Part shown: piece after piece, positions 1-8,776 of the stretch
Position numbering within the stretch: position 1 is the first letter of the stretch
Layout: each line of letters begins with the position of its first letter
NCBI GenBank assembly: GCA_002787775.1
Contig: PCUW01000029.1
Coordinates: 1 to 33,070, forward strand
DNA from: Bdellovibrionales bacterium CG12_big_fil_rev_8_21_14_0_65_38_15
Lineage (GTDB): Bacteria > Bdellovibrionota > Bacteriovoracia > Bacteriovoracales > Bacteriovoracaceae
Direction: 5' to 3'
Length of the DNA: 33,070 bases
Translations under genes and position numbers: made by a program
The notes under the pieces: generated by a model
The model's database searches: none
Seen by the model: the letters and a program-made list of their open reading frames with translations, nothing else
What the model was told of the DNA's origin: nothing

Positions 1-58
1 TGAGTCGATTGGCATGTCTCTAAAAAATGGTGCTTCATCTTTGCCTTCGTTGAAAAAG

Positions 59-107
59 CTCCTGTCACAGGATAACTTAACCTCAACTTTCCCTCTGATG
101 ACAGGAG
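59..107 (+). promoter_or_regulatory. Inverted repeat covering the rph ribosome-binding site
   Basis: A perfect 9-bp inverted repeat is seen: CTCCTGTCA at 59-67 and TGACAGGAG at 99-107, separated by 31 bases. The right arm contains the GGAG Shine-Dalgarno that serves the ATG at 114, so folding of the transcript would hide the ribosome-binding site and the left arm acts as an anti-Shine-Dalgarno. No T-run follows, so a terminator is unlikely. A regulatory role is inferred from position only. Confidence 0.45.
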
Positions 108-113
108 TTGTCC

Positions 114-821
114 ATGTCCTTAATTGAACGCTTAGACCCTCGCGAAGTTCGCTTCACAAAAAATATTAATCCATACGCTAAAGGTAGTGTGATGGCGGAA
201 TTTGGAAATACGAAAGTCCATATTACGGCCACAGTAGAAGAGAGTGTGCCACCTTTTTTACGTGGTAAAAATCAAGGTTGGGTTACTGCTGAATATAATA
301 TGCTTCCTTCATCAACTCATACACGTTCACATCGTGAACGCGGCAAGATTGGTGGACGTACGATGGAGATTCAACGTTTGATTGGTAGATCCCTTCGATC
401 AATTATCGATTTAAATAAATTAGGTGAGCGTTCAATCACTTTGGACTGTGACGTTTTAGTTGCTGACGGTGGAACCAGAACAACCTCAATTTCGGGAGCG
501 TTCGTAGCTCTAAGTCTCGCTATTCAAGAACTAATGAAAGAAGGTCTTCTTAAAGAAAATCCAATTAAAGAACAGCTTGCAGCTTTAAGTGTTGGAGTAA
601 AACTAGATGGCAAAATTATTGCTGATCTTAACTACGAAGAAGATTCAACTTGTGGCACTGATATGAATATCGTGATGACAAGCAGTGGACGTTTTGTAGA
701 AATTCAAGGTACTGCCGAAGAAGAACCTTTCACTAAAGATCAGTTAGCAGCTCTTCTCGAATGTGCAGAGTCAGCTCTTAAAGTTGTGTTTACGGCACAA
801 AATAAGGTTTTAAATGTCTAG
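114..821 (+). CDS. rph: Ribonuclease PH
   Basis: Phosphorolytic 3'-to-5' exoribonuclease that trims tRNA 3' ends and other RNAs, normally as a hexamer in the cytoplasm. The 235-aa product has family length. It carries the RNA-binding block [13 protein letters not shown] (residues 80-92), the phosphate-binding DGGTRT segment (about 118-123), and the Asp-containing stretch ADLNYEEDS with TDMNIVM behind it, matching the catalytic acidic motif of the family. A TTG at 108 also opens the frame, but ATG 114 sits six bases after GGAG and is preferred. It overlaps rdgB by 8 bases, so the two are probably co-transcribed and translationally coupled; the rph-rdgB pairing is common in bacteria. The first bases lie in a possible hairpin (59-107). 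Confidence 0.96.
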   Translation: MSLIERLDPREVRFTKNINPYAKGSVMAEFGNTKVHITATVEESVPPFLRGKNQGWVTAEYNMLPSSTHTRSHRERGKIGGRTMEIQRLIGRSLRSIIDLNKLGERSITLDCDVLVADGGTRTTSISGAFVALSLAIQELMKEGLLKENPIKEQLAALSVGVKLDGKIIADLNYEEDSTCGTDMNIVMTSSGRFVEIQGTAEEEPFTKDQLAALLECAESALKVVFTAQNKVLNV

Positions 822-1422
822 GCCTTATCAATTTATTCTTGCCTCAGGAAACTCTCACAAAGCTTCTGAGTTTAGTGAGCTTTTGAATCCTGAAGTACTC
901 GCTGTGAGTGCTGCAAGTGATAAGCTTGAAGTGGTTGAGGATGGAAAATCATTTCAAGCTAACGCCTTATTAAAAGCAAAAGCTTATTTTGATAAATATA
1001 AAAAGCCAGTTCTAGCGGATGATTCAGGTTTAGTTGTGAATGCTCTTCCTGGAGAGCTTGGAATTCATAGTGCACGCTTTGGCGGTGAAGGCTTGAGTGA
1101 TCAGCAGCGCTATGAACTTTTACTAGAGAAGATGAAAGATCAAACAGATCGAAAGGCTTATTTTGTTTGTGTTTTATGCTTTTATTTTTCACCAGAGAAG
1201 ATTTTCTTTTTTGAGGGAAGACTTCAAGGAGAGATTGGGCATGCAGCTAAAGGTGGTCATGGCTTTGGTTATGACCCCGTTTTCATTCCAACGAAGCTGG
1301 CCGAAGGCAAAAGCTTTGCTGAAGACCCAAATTTCAAGGCAAAACACTCACATCGCGCTGTGGCGTGTCAGCAAGCCGAAAGCTTTTTTAAAGGATTTAA
1401 CGAAACCGTGGACAAGTCCTAA
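814..1422 (+). CDS. rdgB: RdgB/HAM1 family dITP/XTP pyrophosphatase
   Basis: House-cleaning nucleotide pyrophosphatase that hydrolyses dITP, ITP and XTP to monophosphates and so keeps deaminated purines out of nucleic acids. The 202-aa product has the N-terminal [13 protein letters not shown] (residues 8-20; the family pattern is LATxNxxK), the metal-binding DDSGL at 69-73, the SARFGG segment, the substrate-binding GFGYDPVF, and a C-terminal SHRA motif. Order and length match the family. Its ATG lies inside the end of rph in another frame. The stop codon is nested in the promoter of the following tRNA gene (1409-1437). Confidence 0.95.
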   Translation: MSRPYQFILASGNSHKASEFSELLNPEVLAVSAASDKLEVVEDGKSFQANALLKAKAYFDKYKKPVLADDSGLVVNALPGELGIHSARFGGEGLSDQQRYELLLEKMKDQTDRKAYFVCVLCFYFSPEKIFFFEGRLQGEIGHAAKGGHGFGYDPVFIPTKLAEGKSFAEDPNFKAKHSHRAVACQQAESFFKGFNETVDKS

Positions 1423-1437
1423 AACAGCATTTATAAA
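1409..1437 (+). promoter_or_regulatory. Promoter for tRNA-Pro
   Basis: TGGACA (1409-1414) and TATAAA (1432-1437) are separated by exactly 17 bases, a good sigma-70 match with five of six consensus bases in each box. Transcription would begin near 1443-1445, just before the mature tRNA at 1449. The -35 box lies inside the end of rdgB. This is the clearest promoter in the window. Confidence 0.65.
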
Positions 1438-1448
1438 GTATGTCCAAT

Positions 1449-1525
<77 letters not shown>

Positions 1526-1540
1526 TTCTTTCCAAATAAT

Positions 1541-1573
1541 AAAGGAGTCCACTAGGGCTCCTTTTTTGTTTTT
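1541..1573 (+). terminator. Rho-independent terminator after tRNA-Pro
   Basis: Stem arms AAAGGAGTCC (1541-1550) and GGGCTCCTTT (1555-1564) form ten pairs, one of them G-U, closed by the 4-base loop ACTA. A T-rich tail follows without interruption. It lies 15 bases after the encoded CCA. Confidence 0.88.
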
Positions 1574-1584
1574 ATTTCCTTAAC

Positions 1585-1613
1585 TTGTTTCAATCATAGC
1601 TTCGATCAATAAT
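1585..1613 (+). promoter_or_regulatory. Candidate promoter for the TerB-like gene
   Basis: TTGTTT (1585-1590) and AATAAT (1608-1613) are 17 bases apart, 33 bases before the ATG at 1647. The tRNA terminator lies just upstream, so the downstream gene needs its own promoter. Confidence 0.45.
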
Positions 1614-1646
1614 AGATAGAGATAATTTTAACGTTGAGAAGTGATC

Positions 1647-2099
1647 ATGATTAATTCTAGTAAGTTTTCTATGTGGCGTGCCTGTATTTCAGTTGTTCAT
1701 CTTGATGGACGATTATCTACAGATGAAGACCATTGGGTGAAACAAAAAATTCAATCACTTCCTCTGTCAAACGAGCAAAAAGCTATCCTAGAAGGGGATC
1801 TAGCTAACGGGCTAGACTTTGATAAAGTCATTCAAAATATTACCGAACCTAAAGATAAGGCTTTCTTATTGCATTTAGTGAGAGTGATCTCTTATCTTGA
1901 TGGTGACTTTTCAAGAGATGAAAAACAGGCTTATGCAAAACTAGAAAAAATCGTATTAGGTAGGTTAGATCTAGCTAAATTTGAAGAACAGGCTCAAGCG
2001 ATTGAAGACGCTAGTTATAAAAATGTACCGCTAGATAATAAAAGTTCACTGTTCGAAGCAGCCATTAAAAACATCATTTCATTTCTTACGGCCGGCTAA
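1647..2099 (+). CDS. TerB-like (tellurite-resistance TerB fold) protein
   Basis: A 150-aa soluble, all-helical acidic protein with no signal peptide or membrane segment. It has two copies of the TerB-type signature, a helix followed by an acidic metal-site-like loop: HLDGRLSTDE at 18-27 and YLDGDFSRDE at 83-92. This resembles the 'A-x-DG-x-hs-x-xE' motif of TerB and DjlA N-terminal domains, so the fold assignment is good, but no substrate or partner can be named. A GTG at 1641 is an alternative start; ATG 1647, 8 bases after a GAGA element, is preferred. It stands alone between the tRNA terminator and a hairpin at 2119-2152. TerB-like domains occur in metal or stress response and membrane-linked complexes; nothing nearby indicates tellurite resistance. 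Confidence 0.7.
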   Translation: MINSSKFSMWRACISVVHLDGRLSTDEDHWVKQKIQSLPLSNEQKAILEGDLANGLDFDKVIQNITEPKDKAFLLHLVRVISYLDGDFSRDEKQAYAKLEKIVLGRLDLAKFEEQAQAIEDASYKNVPLDNKSSLFEAAIKNIISFLTAG

Positions 2100-2118
2100 G
2101 GGCCCGAAAATTCGCGCA

Positions 2119-2152
2119 TGTAAAAAAGAGTCGAAAATAATTCTTTTTTGCA
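2119..2152 (+). terminator. Terminator-like hairpin after the TerB-like gene
   Basis: TGTAAAAAAGA (2119-2129) pairs with TCTTTTTTGCA (2142-2152), eleven pairs with one G-U and a 12-base loop. The 3' arm is itself T-rich, so it could end transcription in either direction, but the stem is very AT-rich and no separate T-tail follows. Confidence 0.4.
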
Positions 2153-2303
2153 CAATGCATAAGGCCATTGATTTAAAGCTGTTACGGCCCGCCGCGGCCT
2201 AGCAAAACCCTTGTCGGACCGCACTTTCCCGTGTCATCGTATAGGGGCAGAACGGATTTCTGTCACACAACACACACAACGCATCCAAGCGCGGAGGCCT
2301 CGC

Positions 2304-5300
2304 TTGAAATTAAAACGTCTAATAGTTCAGGGATTTAAATCCTTTAAAGATCGTACAGTCATTCATTTCGATGATGGTATTACTGGAATCGTTGGTCCCA
2401 ACGGTTGTGGTAAATCAAATATCGTTGATGCCCTCTTTTGGGTGATGGGTGAGCAATCAGCAAAACACCTTCGTGGTAATTCCATGAAAGATGTTATCTT
2501 TGCTGGTTCATCAAAATATTCTCCAGGCTCGTTTGCAGAAGCAACACTTGTTTTAGAAAACGTTCACGGAAAACATATTCACATCGGTAATAAAGTTTCT
2601 TCTCCAACTGAAATTCAGTTAACCAGAAAACTTTATAGAAACGGTGAAACTGAATATCGTATTAATAACGAGCCAGCTCGTCTTCGCGATATTCAAGAAG
2701 TATTCATGGATACTGGTGCCGGTGCAAAATCGTATTCGATTATTGCTCAAGGTGAAATTAATAGACTCGTTCAGGCCAAACCTGAAGAGCGTCGTACCAT
2801 GATTGAAGAAGTCGCCGGTATTACAAAATTTAAAATGAGAAAGAAAGAGTCGCTTAAAAAGATTGAAGCAACTCAATCCAATCTTTCAAGACTTAATGAT
2901 CTTCAAGCTGAAATTGAAAAACAATTGAAAGCGCTTGAAAAGCAAGCTGAAAAAGCGGAGCGTGCAAAAACGCTTAAAGAAAAAATTCGTCGTAATGAAT
3001 TAGTGACTGTTTCTCACCGTGTATTTGATCTCTTAAAAAATCTAAGAGACGGCGCCACAATGGTAAATGAGAAACGTCTTGAAGTTGAAAGCTGGACACT
3101 TGAAAAAGAGCAGTTTGAAGTTTCTCTTGCAGACGAACGTCTTAATAAAGACGAGCAAACTGATCGCATTGAAGAATATCAAAAAGAATATAACGAGCTT
3201 TCAAGAAATCTTGCCGGAGCCGAAGAGCGCTTGAACTCACTTTGCCGTGAACAAAGTGAAAAAGAAAAGCAATTAGAGCAACGTGAAAAAGATCTTGAAG
3301 AGGCGAAGCTTGAAGTCGCCAACAGAACTGAACGCTTAGAAAAGCTTATTTCTGAACGTGAAGAAGTTGAAGCTCAAGGTCGTGAAGAACATGACTTTGC
3401 CGCCCTTGAAGAAAAAGTTGAAGCTCTAAAAGAGGAACTTGAACTTAGAAATGACACGCTTTCAAATCTTGAAGAAGAAGTAAGTGTGGCCAGAAAGAGT
3501 CTTACTGATGTTGATCAGCAAGTTTTCAAAAATAGTTCTCGCTTAGAAGAGTACTCAGCGCAACTTCAAGATCTGGCAGCCGAAATTGAAGCGCTAGAAA
3601 AACAATACTCTGGTGTTTCAACACAGATCGCTGATGAGCGTGATGCTGTCAATGAAACTGCTGATAAGATGGAAGAGCTTACGATTCAAGATCAAGCTCA
3701 CCGTCAAGATCTCGAGCTACTATCAACTGAAGTAAAAGAATTAGAAAAAGATCACGCCCTTAAGAGTCGTGAGCTTATTCAATCAGAAAGTAAGCTTTCT
3801 TCCCTTATTGAAATTAATAAGTCACTTGAAGGTGTTAAAGCTGGTGCAGCTAATTTCCTTGAAGGGCGTGATGACGATGCCTTTAGCCTACTTGGAAATC
3901 TTATTCGCTCAGAAGAAGCTGATACGGCAGGCGTGCAAATGCTTTTAGCCGATATTGTTAATACGCTTATTGCCCGCGACGAAAACGGCGCAACTGAGCT
4001 TGTTTCTTGGCTTCAAGGCAAAGAAGATATCTCTTTAGATTTCCTACAAGGTGAAGCCCCAAAAACAAGCACTGAAAGTGAAGAGCGTCTTCGTCTTCAA
4101 GGTCTGCAGGATTTAAGAGCTCTTAATGATGTGGTTCAAATCGCTGAAGGTTATGAAGCACGTGTTCGCCCACTTCTTCACGGTCTATATTTATCAAATG
4201 AGTTGACGCAAACACTTGCAAGTGATCTTTCGGCGCAAATTACTTATCGTGGTATTGCTCATCCAAATGGAACTGTGGCGATCAAGAACCATCACGGTGT
4301 AAAAGTCGTCAGCTTTGCAGGTGCCGGCGCCGAAGAAAATGGCGTTGTTGCTAGAAATAATAAAATTGAATCTCTTACAATTAAAGTTGCTGAGCTTGAA
4401 GGTGTTCTTTCAAGTCTAACAGAAGTGCTTGAAGCTAAGAAAACGTCTTTAGAAGACCTAAAGTTCACCGCTGATCAAGTTCGTGAAAACCTTTCAGATG
4501 TTAGAGCTGATCACGCTGCTAAAAAATCAGCCCTTGAAGGCAAGCTTGCCGGAATGGAAAGTGGTACAAGCCGCCTCGAAATTCTTAAAAAGAGAAAGTC
4601 TGAAACTTCTAAAGCTAGAGTTGATCTACTTGAAAGTGATGACAAGCTAACAAGAAACCAAGAACAGCTCAAAGCAGATCTTGAAGAAAAAGAATCTCAA
4701 TTTGAAGCCTTGTCTGAAGAAGCTTCAATGCTTCGTGATCAATTTGATACTGAAAGACAAGATCTTCTTGAAAAACAAGCGATGGCCAAAGGGTTTAATG
4801 ATCGTATGGCTTCATTTGTTTCTCAAATTGAAGACGTTGAGGCGCAGATTGCAAGACTTGAGCAAAGAGTTACAACAACTGAAGAAACAATTGAGAAAAT
4901 TACAACTCAAATTTCTGAAACAGAAACTGAGCTTCAATCTCTTGAAGCCTCAAACCAAGAAGCAGCTTCAATTCTTCAAGATAAAGAAGAAGCCCTTTCT
5001 ATGCTTAAAGATCAACTTGTTGTTCTTCTTCAAAGCATGCAAGAGCGTGAAGATAAAGTTAAAGAGCTCTCTAAGAAAATCGTTGCTAATGAAAAAGAGA
5101 TGGCCCTGCATGAGTCTAAACTTGGTCAATGGTTAACAGAAGAAGAGCAAAACGTACGTGATGCTTTTGAAAAATACAGAGTTGATCTTAGAAGAACGAT
5201 CGGTCAATTCCTTGAGTATACTGAAGATCAGTATCTTGAACTTAATGATCTATCTAGCATGTACCAGATGGAAACAGAAAACGGTTCAGTGACTCTTGAA

Positions 5301-5984
5301 GCTGAAGAATACGTCTTCAATCGTCGTTATGGTCAAGATCTACGTGATTGTGAGCAGAAATTTAAGAACTACAAGCTTGAGTACTCAAGACTTGGAGACA
5401 TTAACTGGCAAGCAATCGAAGATTATGAACGTCAAAAACTTCGTCATGACTTCTTAAAAGTTCAAGAAGTTGAGCTTCGCCAATCTTTAGAAGATCTAGA
5501 AAAAGCTATTGCTCATATTGATGAGAAGAGTAAGTTAAGATTTAAGGCGGCTTTTGAAGAAGTGGATACACGCTTTCAAAAAGTATTCCCAATCATCTTT
5601 GGTGGCGGTAACGCTCGCTTGCAAGTTGTTGGTAATCTAGATGATTCTGAGTGTGGTGTAGACATTATTGCTCAACCACCTGGTAAGAAGATGCAAAATA
5701 TTAACCTTATGTCTGGTGGTGAAAAAGCCATGACGGCCGTAAGTTTAATTTTCTCTATCTTCCTAGTTAAGCCATCTCCATTCTGCCTTCTGGACGAAGT
5801 TGATGCACCTCTTGATGACGCTAACGTAGGACGCTTTAACGAGCTTCTTCGTGAAATGAGTCAGGAGAGTCAGTTTATTTTGATTACTCACAACAAGAAA
5901 ACAATGGAACTTAATGACACGCTTTATGGTGTGACCATGCAAGAGCCAGGTGTTTCAAATGCTGTTAGTGTTCAACTTCACTAA
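2304..5984 (+). CDS. smc: Chromosome segregation ATPase SMC
   Basis: Structural-maintenance-of-chromosomes protein, the ATPase core of bacterial condensin (partners ScpA and ScpB, not in this window). The 1226-aa product shows Walker A GPNGCGKSN (31-39), a long Glu/Lys/Gln-rich coiled coil, a globular hinge at roughly 510-690, a second coiled coil, the ABC signature LMSGGEKAM (Ser1137), and Walker B CLLDEVDAPLDD with Asp1164-Glu1165. The frame stays open 31 codons upstream to TTG 2211, but that extension is GC-rich, Arg-rich and unlike SMC. TTG 2304 gives the classical MKLKRLIVQGFKSF start and sits six bases after GGAGG (2293-2297), so it is chosen. lolA starts inside its 3' end. Confidence 0.96.
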   Translation: MKLKRLIVQGFKSFKDRTVIHFDDGITGIVGPNGCGKSNIVDALFWVMGEQSAKHLRGNSMKDVIFAGSSKYSPGSFAEATLVLENVHGKHIHIGNKVSSPTEIQLTRKLYRNGETEYRINNEPARLRDIQEVFMDTGAGAKSYSIIAQGEINRLVQAKPEERRTMIEEVAGITKFKMRKKESLKKIEATQSNLSRLNDLQAEIEKQLKALEKQAEKAERAKTLKEKIRRNELVTVSHRVFDLLKNLRDGATMVNEKRLEVESWTLEKEQFEVSLADERLNKDEQTDRIEEYQKEYNELSRNLAGAEERLNSLCREQSEKEKQLEQREKDLEEAKLEVANRTERLEKLISEREEVEAQGREEHDFAALEEKVEALKEELELRNDTLSNLEEEVSVARKSLTDVDQQVFKNSSRLEEYSAQLQDLAAEIEALEKQYSGVSTQIADERDAVNETADKMEELTIQDQAHRQDLELLSTEVKELEKDHALKSRELIQSESKLSSLIEINKSLEGVKAGAANFLEGRDDDAFSLLGNLIRSEEADTAGVQMLLADIVNTLIARDENGATELVSWLQGKEDISLDFLQGEAPKTSTESEERLRLQGLQDLRALNDVVQIAEGYEARVRPLLHGLYLSNELTQTLASDLSAQITYRGIAHPNGTVAIKNHHGVKVVSFAGAGAEENGVVARNNKIESLTIKVAELEGVLSSLTEVLEAKKTSLEDLKFTADQVRENLSDVRADHAAKKSALEGKLAGMESGTSRLEILKKRKSETSKARVDLLESDDKLTRNQEQLKADLEEKESQFEALSEEASMLRDQFDTERQDLLEKQAMAKGFNDRMASFVSQIEDVEAQIARLEQRVTTTEETIEKITTQISETETELQSLEASNQEAASILQDKEEALSMLKDQLVVLLQSMQEREDKVKELSKKIVANEKEMALHESKLGQWLTEEEQNVRDAFEKYRVDLRRTIGQFLEYTEDQYLELNDLSSMYQMETENGSVTLEAEEYVFNRRYGQDLRDCEQKFKNYKLEYSRLGDINWQAIEDYERQKLRHDFLKVQEVELRQSLEDLEKAIAHIDEKSKLRFKAAFEEVDTRFQKVFPIIFGGGNARLQVVGNLDDSECGVDIIAQPPGKKMQNINLMSGGEKAMTAVSLIFSIFLVKPSPFCLLDEVDAPLDDANVGRFNELLREMSQESQFILITHNKKTMELNDTLYGVTMQEPGVSNAVSVQLH

Positions 5985-6585
5985 GAAAAATATCTTTCTA
6001 TCTCTGCTACTGGTTCTTTGGATGCCGGTAGCGGAGGCTTTTTTGCCTTCAGCTTTTCGTTGTCAGTTTACTCAAGAAGAAAAAAGTCTAGTTTCAGGTA
6101 AAATCAAAAAGAGCGAAGGTCAGATTGAATATCGTCAGCCGGGTCGAATTCGTTTTGAAATCATGAAGCCACATCAAATCATCTTCGTCGGTAACCCAAA
6201 AAGAACATGGTATTACACAGCTCCACCATTTGATGGAGAGCCAGGTGAAGTCACCATTTCCAATGGTGCCCAACATCCCATTTTAAAATTCTTTGATGTG
6301 CTATCAAAAGGTTTAGTCAAAAATGAATCTTACGATGTCACAAAAAAAGATGGAATCGTGACTTTGACTTTTACAAAGGCAGCTAAAGAGGAGTTTGGTT
6401 TAAAAAGTGCCGTTCTTACAATGGGCCAGGACTATACTTTTTTAGGTCTTAACAAAATATCTGTAACCCTAAGTGATGGTAAAACAATTGAATTATTTCT
6501 AACAGAATTAAAGCCTAACGTTGCTTTACCTGAAACAGTTTTTCGTTTCGAAATACCTGCTAATACTCGTCAAAATCGTCAGTGA
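5959..6585 (+). CDS. lolA: Outer-membrane lipoprotein carrier protein LolA-like
   Basis: Periplasmic chaperone that carries lipoproteins from LolCDE to the outer membrane. The N-terminus is a signal peptide (hydrophobic IFLSLLLVLWMPVAEA). The mature part opens with the family pattern F-x-C-x-FTQEE and then IEYRQPGRIRFEIMKPHQI, the Pro-Gly-Arg-hydrophobic-Arg block typical of LolA strands, followed by several beta strands. About 208 aa, the usual size. GTG 5950, ATG 5959 and GTG 5968 are possible starts; ATG 5959 is preferred, 8 bases after CCAGG. It overlaps smc by 26 bases and the convergent transglycosylase gene by 7. Fold assignment is good; the exact paralogue is less sure because LolA-like proteins vary. 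Confidence 0.82.
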   Translation: MLLVFNFTKKNIFLSLLLVLWMPVAEAFLPSAFRCQFTQEEKSLVSGKIKKSEGQIEYRQPGRIRFEIMKPHQIIFVGNPKRTWYYTAPPFDGEPGEVTISNGAQHPILKFFDVLSKGLVKNESYDVTKKDGIVTLTFTKAAKEEFGLKSAVLTMGQDYTFLGLNKISVTLSDGKTIELFLTELKPNVALPETVFRFEIPANTRQNRQ

Positions 6586-8630
6586 AGATCACCTAGATCA
6601 AGCTTAAAGTCAGAAGACTTTTCAATTTGTTGATAAATGATCCAATTCCTAAGTACTAACTTAACGTAGTTTCTGGTTTCTTCGTAAGCTATGCCTTCTA
6701 TAAACTCAAAGACATCTTTTCTATTTCTAACCCTATACCAATTTTGAATTGGACCCGTGCCAGCATTGTAAGCTGCAATAACGCCTACCATTCGCTTGTT
6801 CATTTTAGAATTAAGTTCTTTCAGATATGCAGCGCCAAGAAAGACATTCTTAGCAGGATCATAAAGATCATCAAATGATTTATATTCAGTTTTATATTGT
6901 TTGCTTAATCTTAATGCTAATTCAGGAATAAGTTGCATTAATCCAAAAGCATCAGCAGGGCTTCTTGCCTCTGGATTAAAAGCAGACTCTTGTCTGATTA
7001 TTGATTGCATTAAATAGGGATCAATAGAGAAGTGTTCTGCCGCTTTGAAAACATCAGTTTTAAAGGACAGAGGATATAGCGCTGCTAGATTTTCTGTCAT
7101 GAATTCTATATCGCGTGCTTTAGGGTGAGAGTAATAAATACGTATAGCGCCGGCAGCGTGATGACATTTAATAAAGCTGTAGAGCCATTCTTTCTTATCG
7201 CTGTTACTAATTTTATTTGAGCGCCAGTCATCGAGATAATCTTTACATAATTCAAATTGACCAACTGAAGCTAACCATTCCACCTCGGCAGACTTTGGTG
7301 TTTCATCAAGACTAGCTGAAATTGATTCAAAGCTGGCACCACTTGAAACATGTGCCATTAGGCCATAGAAATTATAAGGGCTTTTCTTATAGAGCTCTTG
7401 CCATACTTCTAGTGCCTCAGCAATTCGACCTTGTTTATAAAGAGCCTTGCCTTGCCAGAAGGTGAGCTTCTCATAAAGGTCTTCACTAAGTTTTGAGCGC
7501 CTTAAATTGACGAAAGCAATGAACTCATCAAAATCACCATCAAGGTATAAGGTCCAAGCTAAATTCCATGAAGCATCATCGAGAATTTTTTGTTGAGTCG
7601 GCTCAAAAGCAATAGCGTCTTTAAATAGAATCTTCGCTTCTCCGTGATTTTTAGCTTCCAGTTCAATCATGCCTCGAATCCATGAAATAAGTGCCTTCAT
7701 GTTCTGGCTCATCGTTGGCAGGAACTCTTGAGCTTGTTTTAAGATTGAGTTTGCTACAGTTCTATTGTTTTGCGTCCACTGCGCTCTCGCTTCTTGAACC
7801 ATGATATCCGCCAGTGCATCAATGATTTTATCATCTTTATTCTTATGAACTAATCGTTGAAGTTTTTTCTTTAAAATATTTGTTTCTCTAAGGTGTCCTG
7901 TCTTATCTCGTCTGTTTTTAAAAAGTTGGCGGTATCGATTGGCCGCACTAATCCATCTTGAAAAATCGTTAAGCGGTTTTTCCTTTAGTATTTTTTTGTA
8001 CCAGATAATGGCTTGATCAAAATCCCTCGCTTTTTCAAAGTCTCTGGCAATATCGGGATAAAGATCAGGGGTTGGTGAAGTATTAAATCGGGGAGAGTAT
8101 TTAAAAAGCTTATCCTGCGCCTGCTTTTTTAAGTCGGGATTTGAATCAAGTTTATTGGCTAGAAGCAAGAGTTCTTCTTTTTCGGCCCTTAAACTTTTAA
8201 ATGGGGAGAGTTTAAGGGCGTAGCCAACAACAACTTCAGATGAGGCAATATTTTTGGCTAGATTAAAAATTGTTTCATAAAACTCTTTTTGAAAACCAGC
8301 TTGAATTGATTTTTCCAGTTGATCAACATCCTCCATTGGAAAAATCTTGGAAATTCTTGCGCATGAATCAATTCGATATAAATGAGCTAACGAAACTAAG
8401 GGGAATTCTTCTGTCTCTTTGAAGTATTCAAGTTCGCCGCATGCCTGTGCATATTTATTTTGTTTACGTAATTCAAGGGCCTTTGTGTATTTTGAAAACC
8501 AAACTTCTTCGAGTTTTAACGGGCGATCAAGCTGGTTATTAACAAGCTTTTGACCTATTTCAGGACTTGGAGGCAGGCTAGAGAGCCTGGCACAGGCACT
8601 AAGAATAAGGACGAAGATAACGTTCTTCAT
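6579..8630 (-). CDS. Lipoprotein soluble-lytic-transglycosylase (SLT) family protein
   Basis: Predicted periplasmic lytic transglycosylase that cuts the MurNAc-GlcNAc bond of peptidoglycan. The 683-aa protein has a lipoprotein signal peptide with lipobox LSAC (Cys13), about 500 residues of TPR-like helices resembling the Slt70 superhelical ring, and a C-terminal SLT domain from about 538. The domain motifs are SIIRQESAFNPEA with predicted catalytic Glu548, AFGLMQLIP, and VIAAYNAGTGPIQNWY. The layout parallels E. coli Slt, but the lipid anchor and low similarity in the ring make a specific gene name unsafe. ATG 8630 follows an AGAAG element. It converges on lolA with a 7-base overlap. Peptidoglycan-cutting enzymes matter in cell growth and, in predators, in prey entry and exit; this one cannot be assigned to either. 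Confidence 0.9.
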   Translation of the reverse strand: MKNVIFVLILSACARLSSLPPSPEIGQKLVNNQLDRPLKLEEVWFSKYTKALELRKQNKYAQACGELEYFKETEEFPLVSLAHLYRIDSCARISKIFPMEDVDQLEKSIQAGFQKEFYETIFNLAKNIASSEVVVGYALKLSPFKSLRAEKEELLLLANKLDSNPDLKKQAQDKLFKYSPRFNTSPTPDLYPDIARDFEKARDFDQAIIWYKKILKEKPLNDFSRWISAANRYRQLFKNRRDKTGHLRETNILKKKLQRLVHKNKDDKIIDALADIMVQEARAQWTQNNRTVANSILKQAQEFLPTMSQNMKALISWIRGMIELEAKNHGEAKILFKDAIAFEPTQQKILDDASWNLAWTLYLDGDFDEFIAFVNLRRSKLSEDLYEKLTFWQGKALYKQGRIAEALEVWQELYKKSPYNFYGLMAHVSSGASFESISASLDETPKSAEVEWLASVGQFELCKDYLDDWRSNKISNSDKKEWLYSFIKCHHAAGAIRIYYSHPKARDIEFMTENLAALYPLSFKTDVFKAAEHFSIDPYLMQSIIRQESAFNPEARSPADAFGLMQLIPELALRLSKQYKTEYKSFDDLYDPAKNVFLGAAYLKELNSKMNKRMVGVIAAYNAGTGPIQNWYRVRNRKDVFEFIEGIAYEETRNYVKLVLRNWIIYQQIEKSSDFKLDLGDLH
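6606..6622 (+). terminator. Weak terminator-like hairpin after lolA
   Basis: AAAGTC (6606-6611), loop AGAA, GACTTT (6616-6621), then one more T. The six-pair stem lies 20 bases past the lolA stop and therefore inside the 3' coding end of the convergent transglycosylase gene. The T-tail is very short. Confidence 0.3.
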
Positions 8631-8730
8631 GTCTTCTCATGTTTAAGTTACTGAAATAATAGCATTTTAAAAGAATCTAGCCCATTTTTCACATAAGCGG
8701 AAAAAACTTCATGACCCTTGGAAAAGCCTA

Positions 8731-8759
8731 TTGAACTGCGATACACAGCTTCATCTAGA
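8731..8759 (+). promoter_or_regulatory. Weak candidate promoter for rimO
   Basis: TTGAAC (8731-8736) and TCTAGA (8754-8759) are 17 bases apart and end 17 bases before the rimO ATG. The -10 match is poor. The 146-base divergent spacer 8631-8776 holds no other recognised element. Confidence 0.25.
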
Positions 8760-8776
8760 TTTTTAAGGATTAATGC

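Noticed and set aside
2..127. Open frame in +2 ending at TGA 125-127, possibly the 3' end of an upstream gene overlapping rph
   Set aside because: Only about 41 codons are in the window, they match no family I recognise, and another frame has a TGA at positions 1-3 that could equally be the upstream gene's stop.
1647..2099. Tellurite resistance cassette
   Set aside because: Only a TerB-like fold is present; no terC, terD or other ter gene is nearby.
2211..2303. 31-residue N-terminal extension of SMC from TTG 2211
   Set aside because: GGAGG at 2293-2297 sits six bases before TTG 2304, which gives the standard SMC N-terminus; the extension is Arg-rich and unlike the family.
4681..5136. 151-aa frame within smc, Lys/Leu-rich
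   Set aside because: Frame-shifted shadow of the coiled coil; its composition reflects the Glu/Lys codons of smc.
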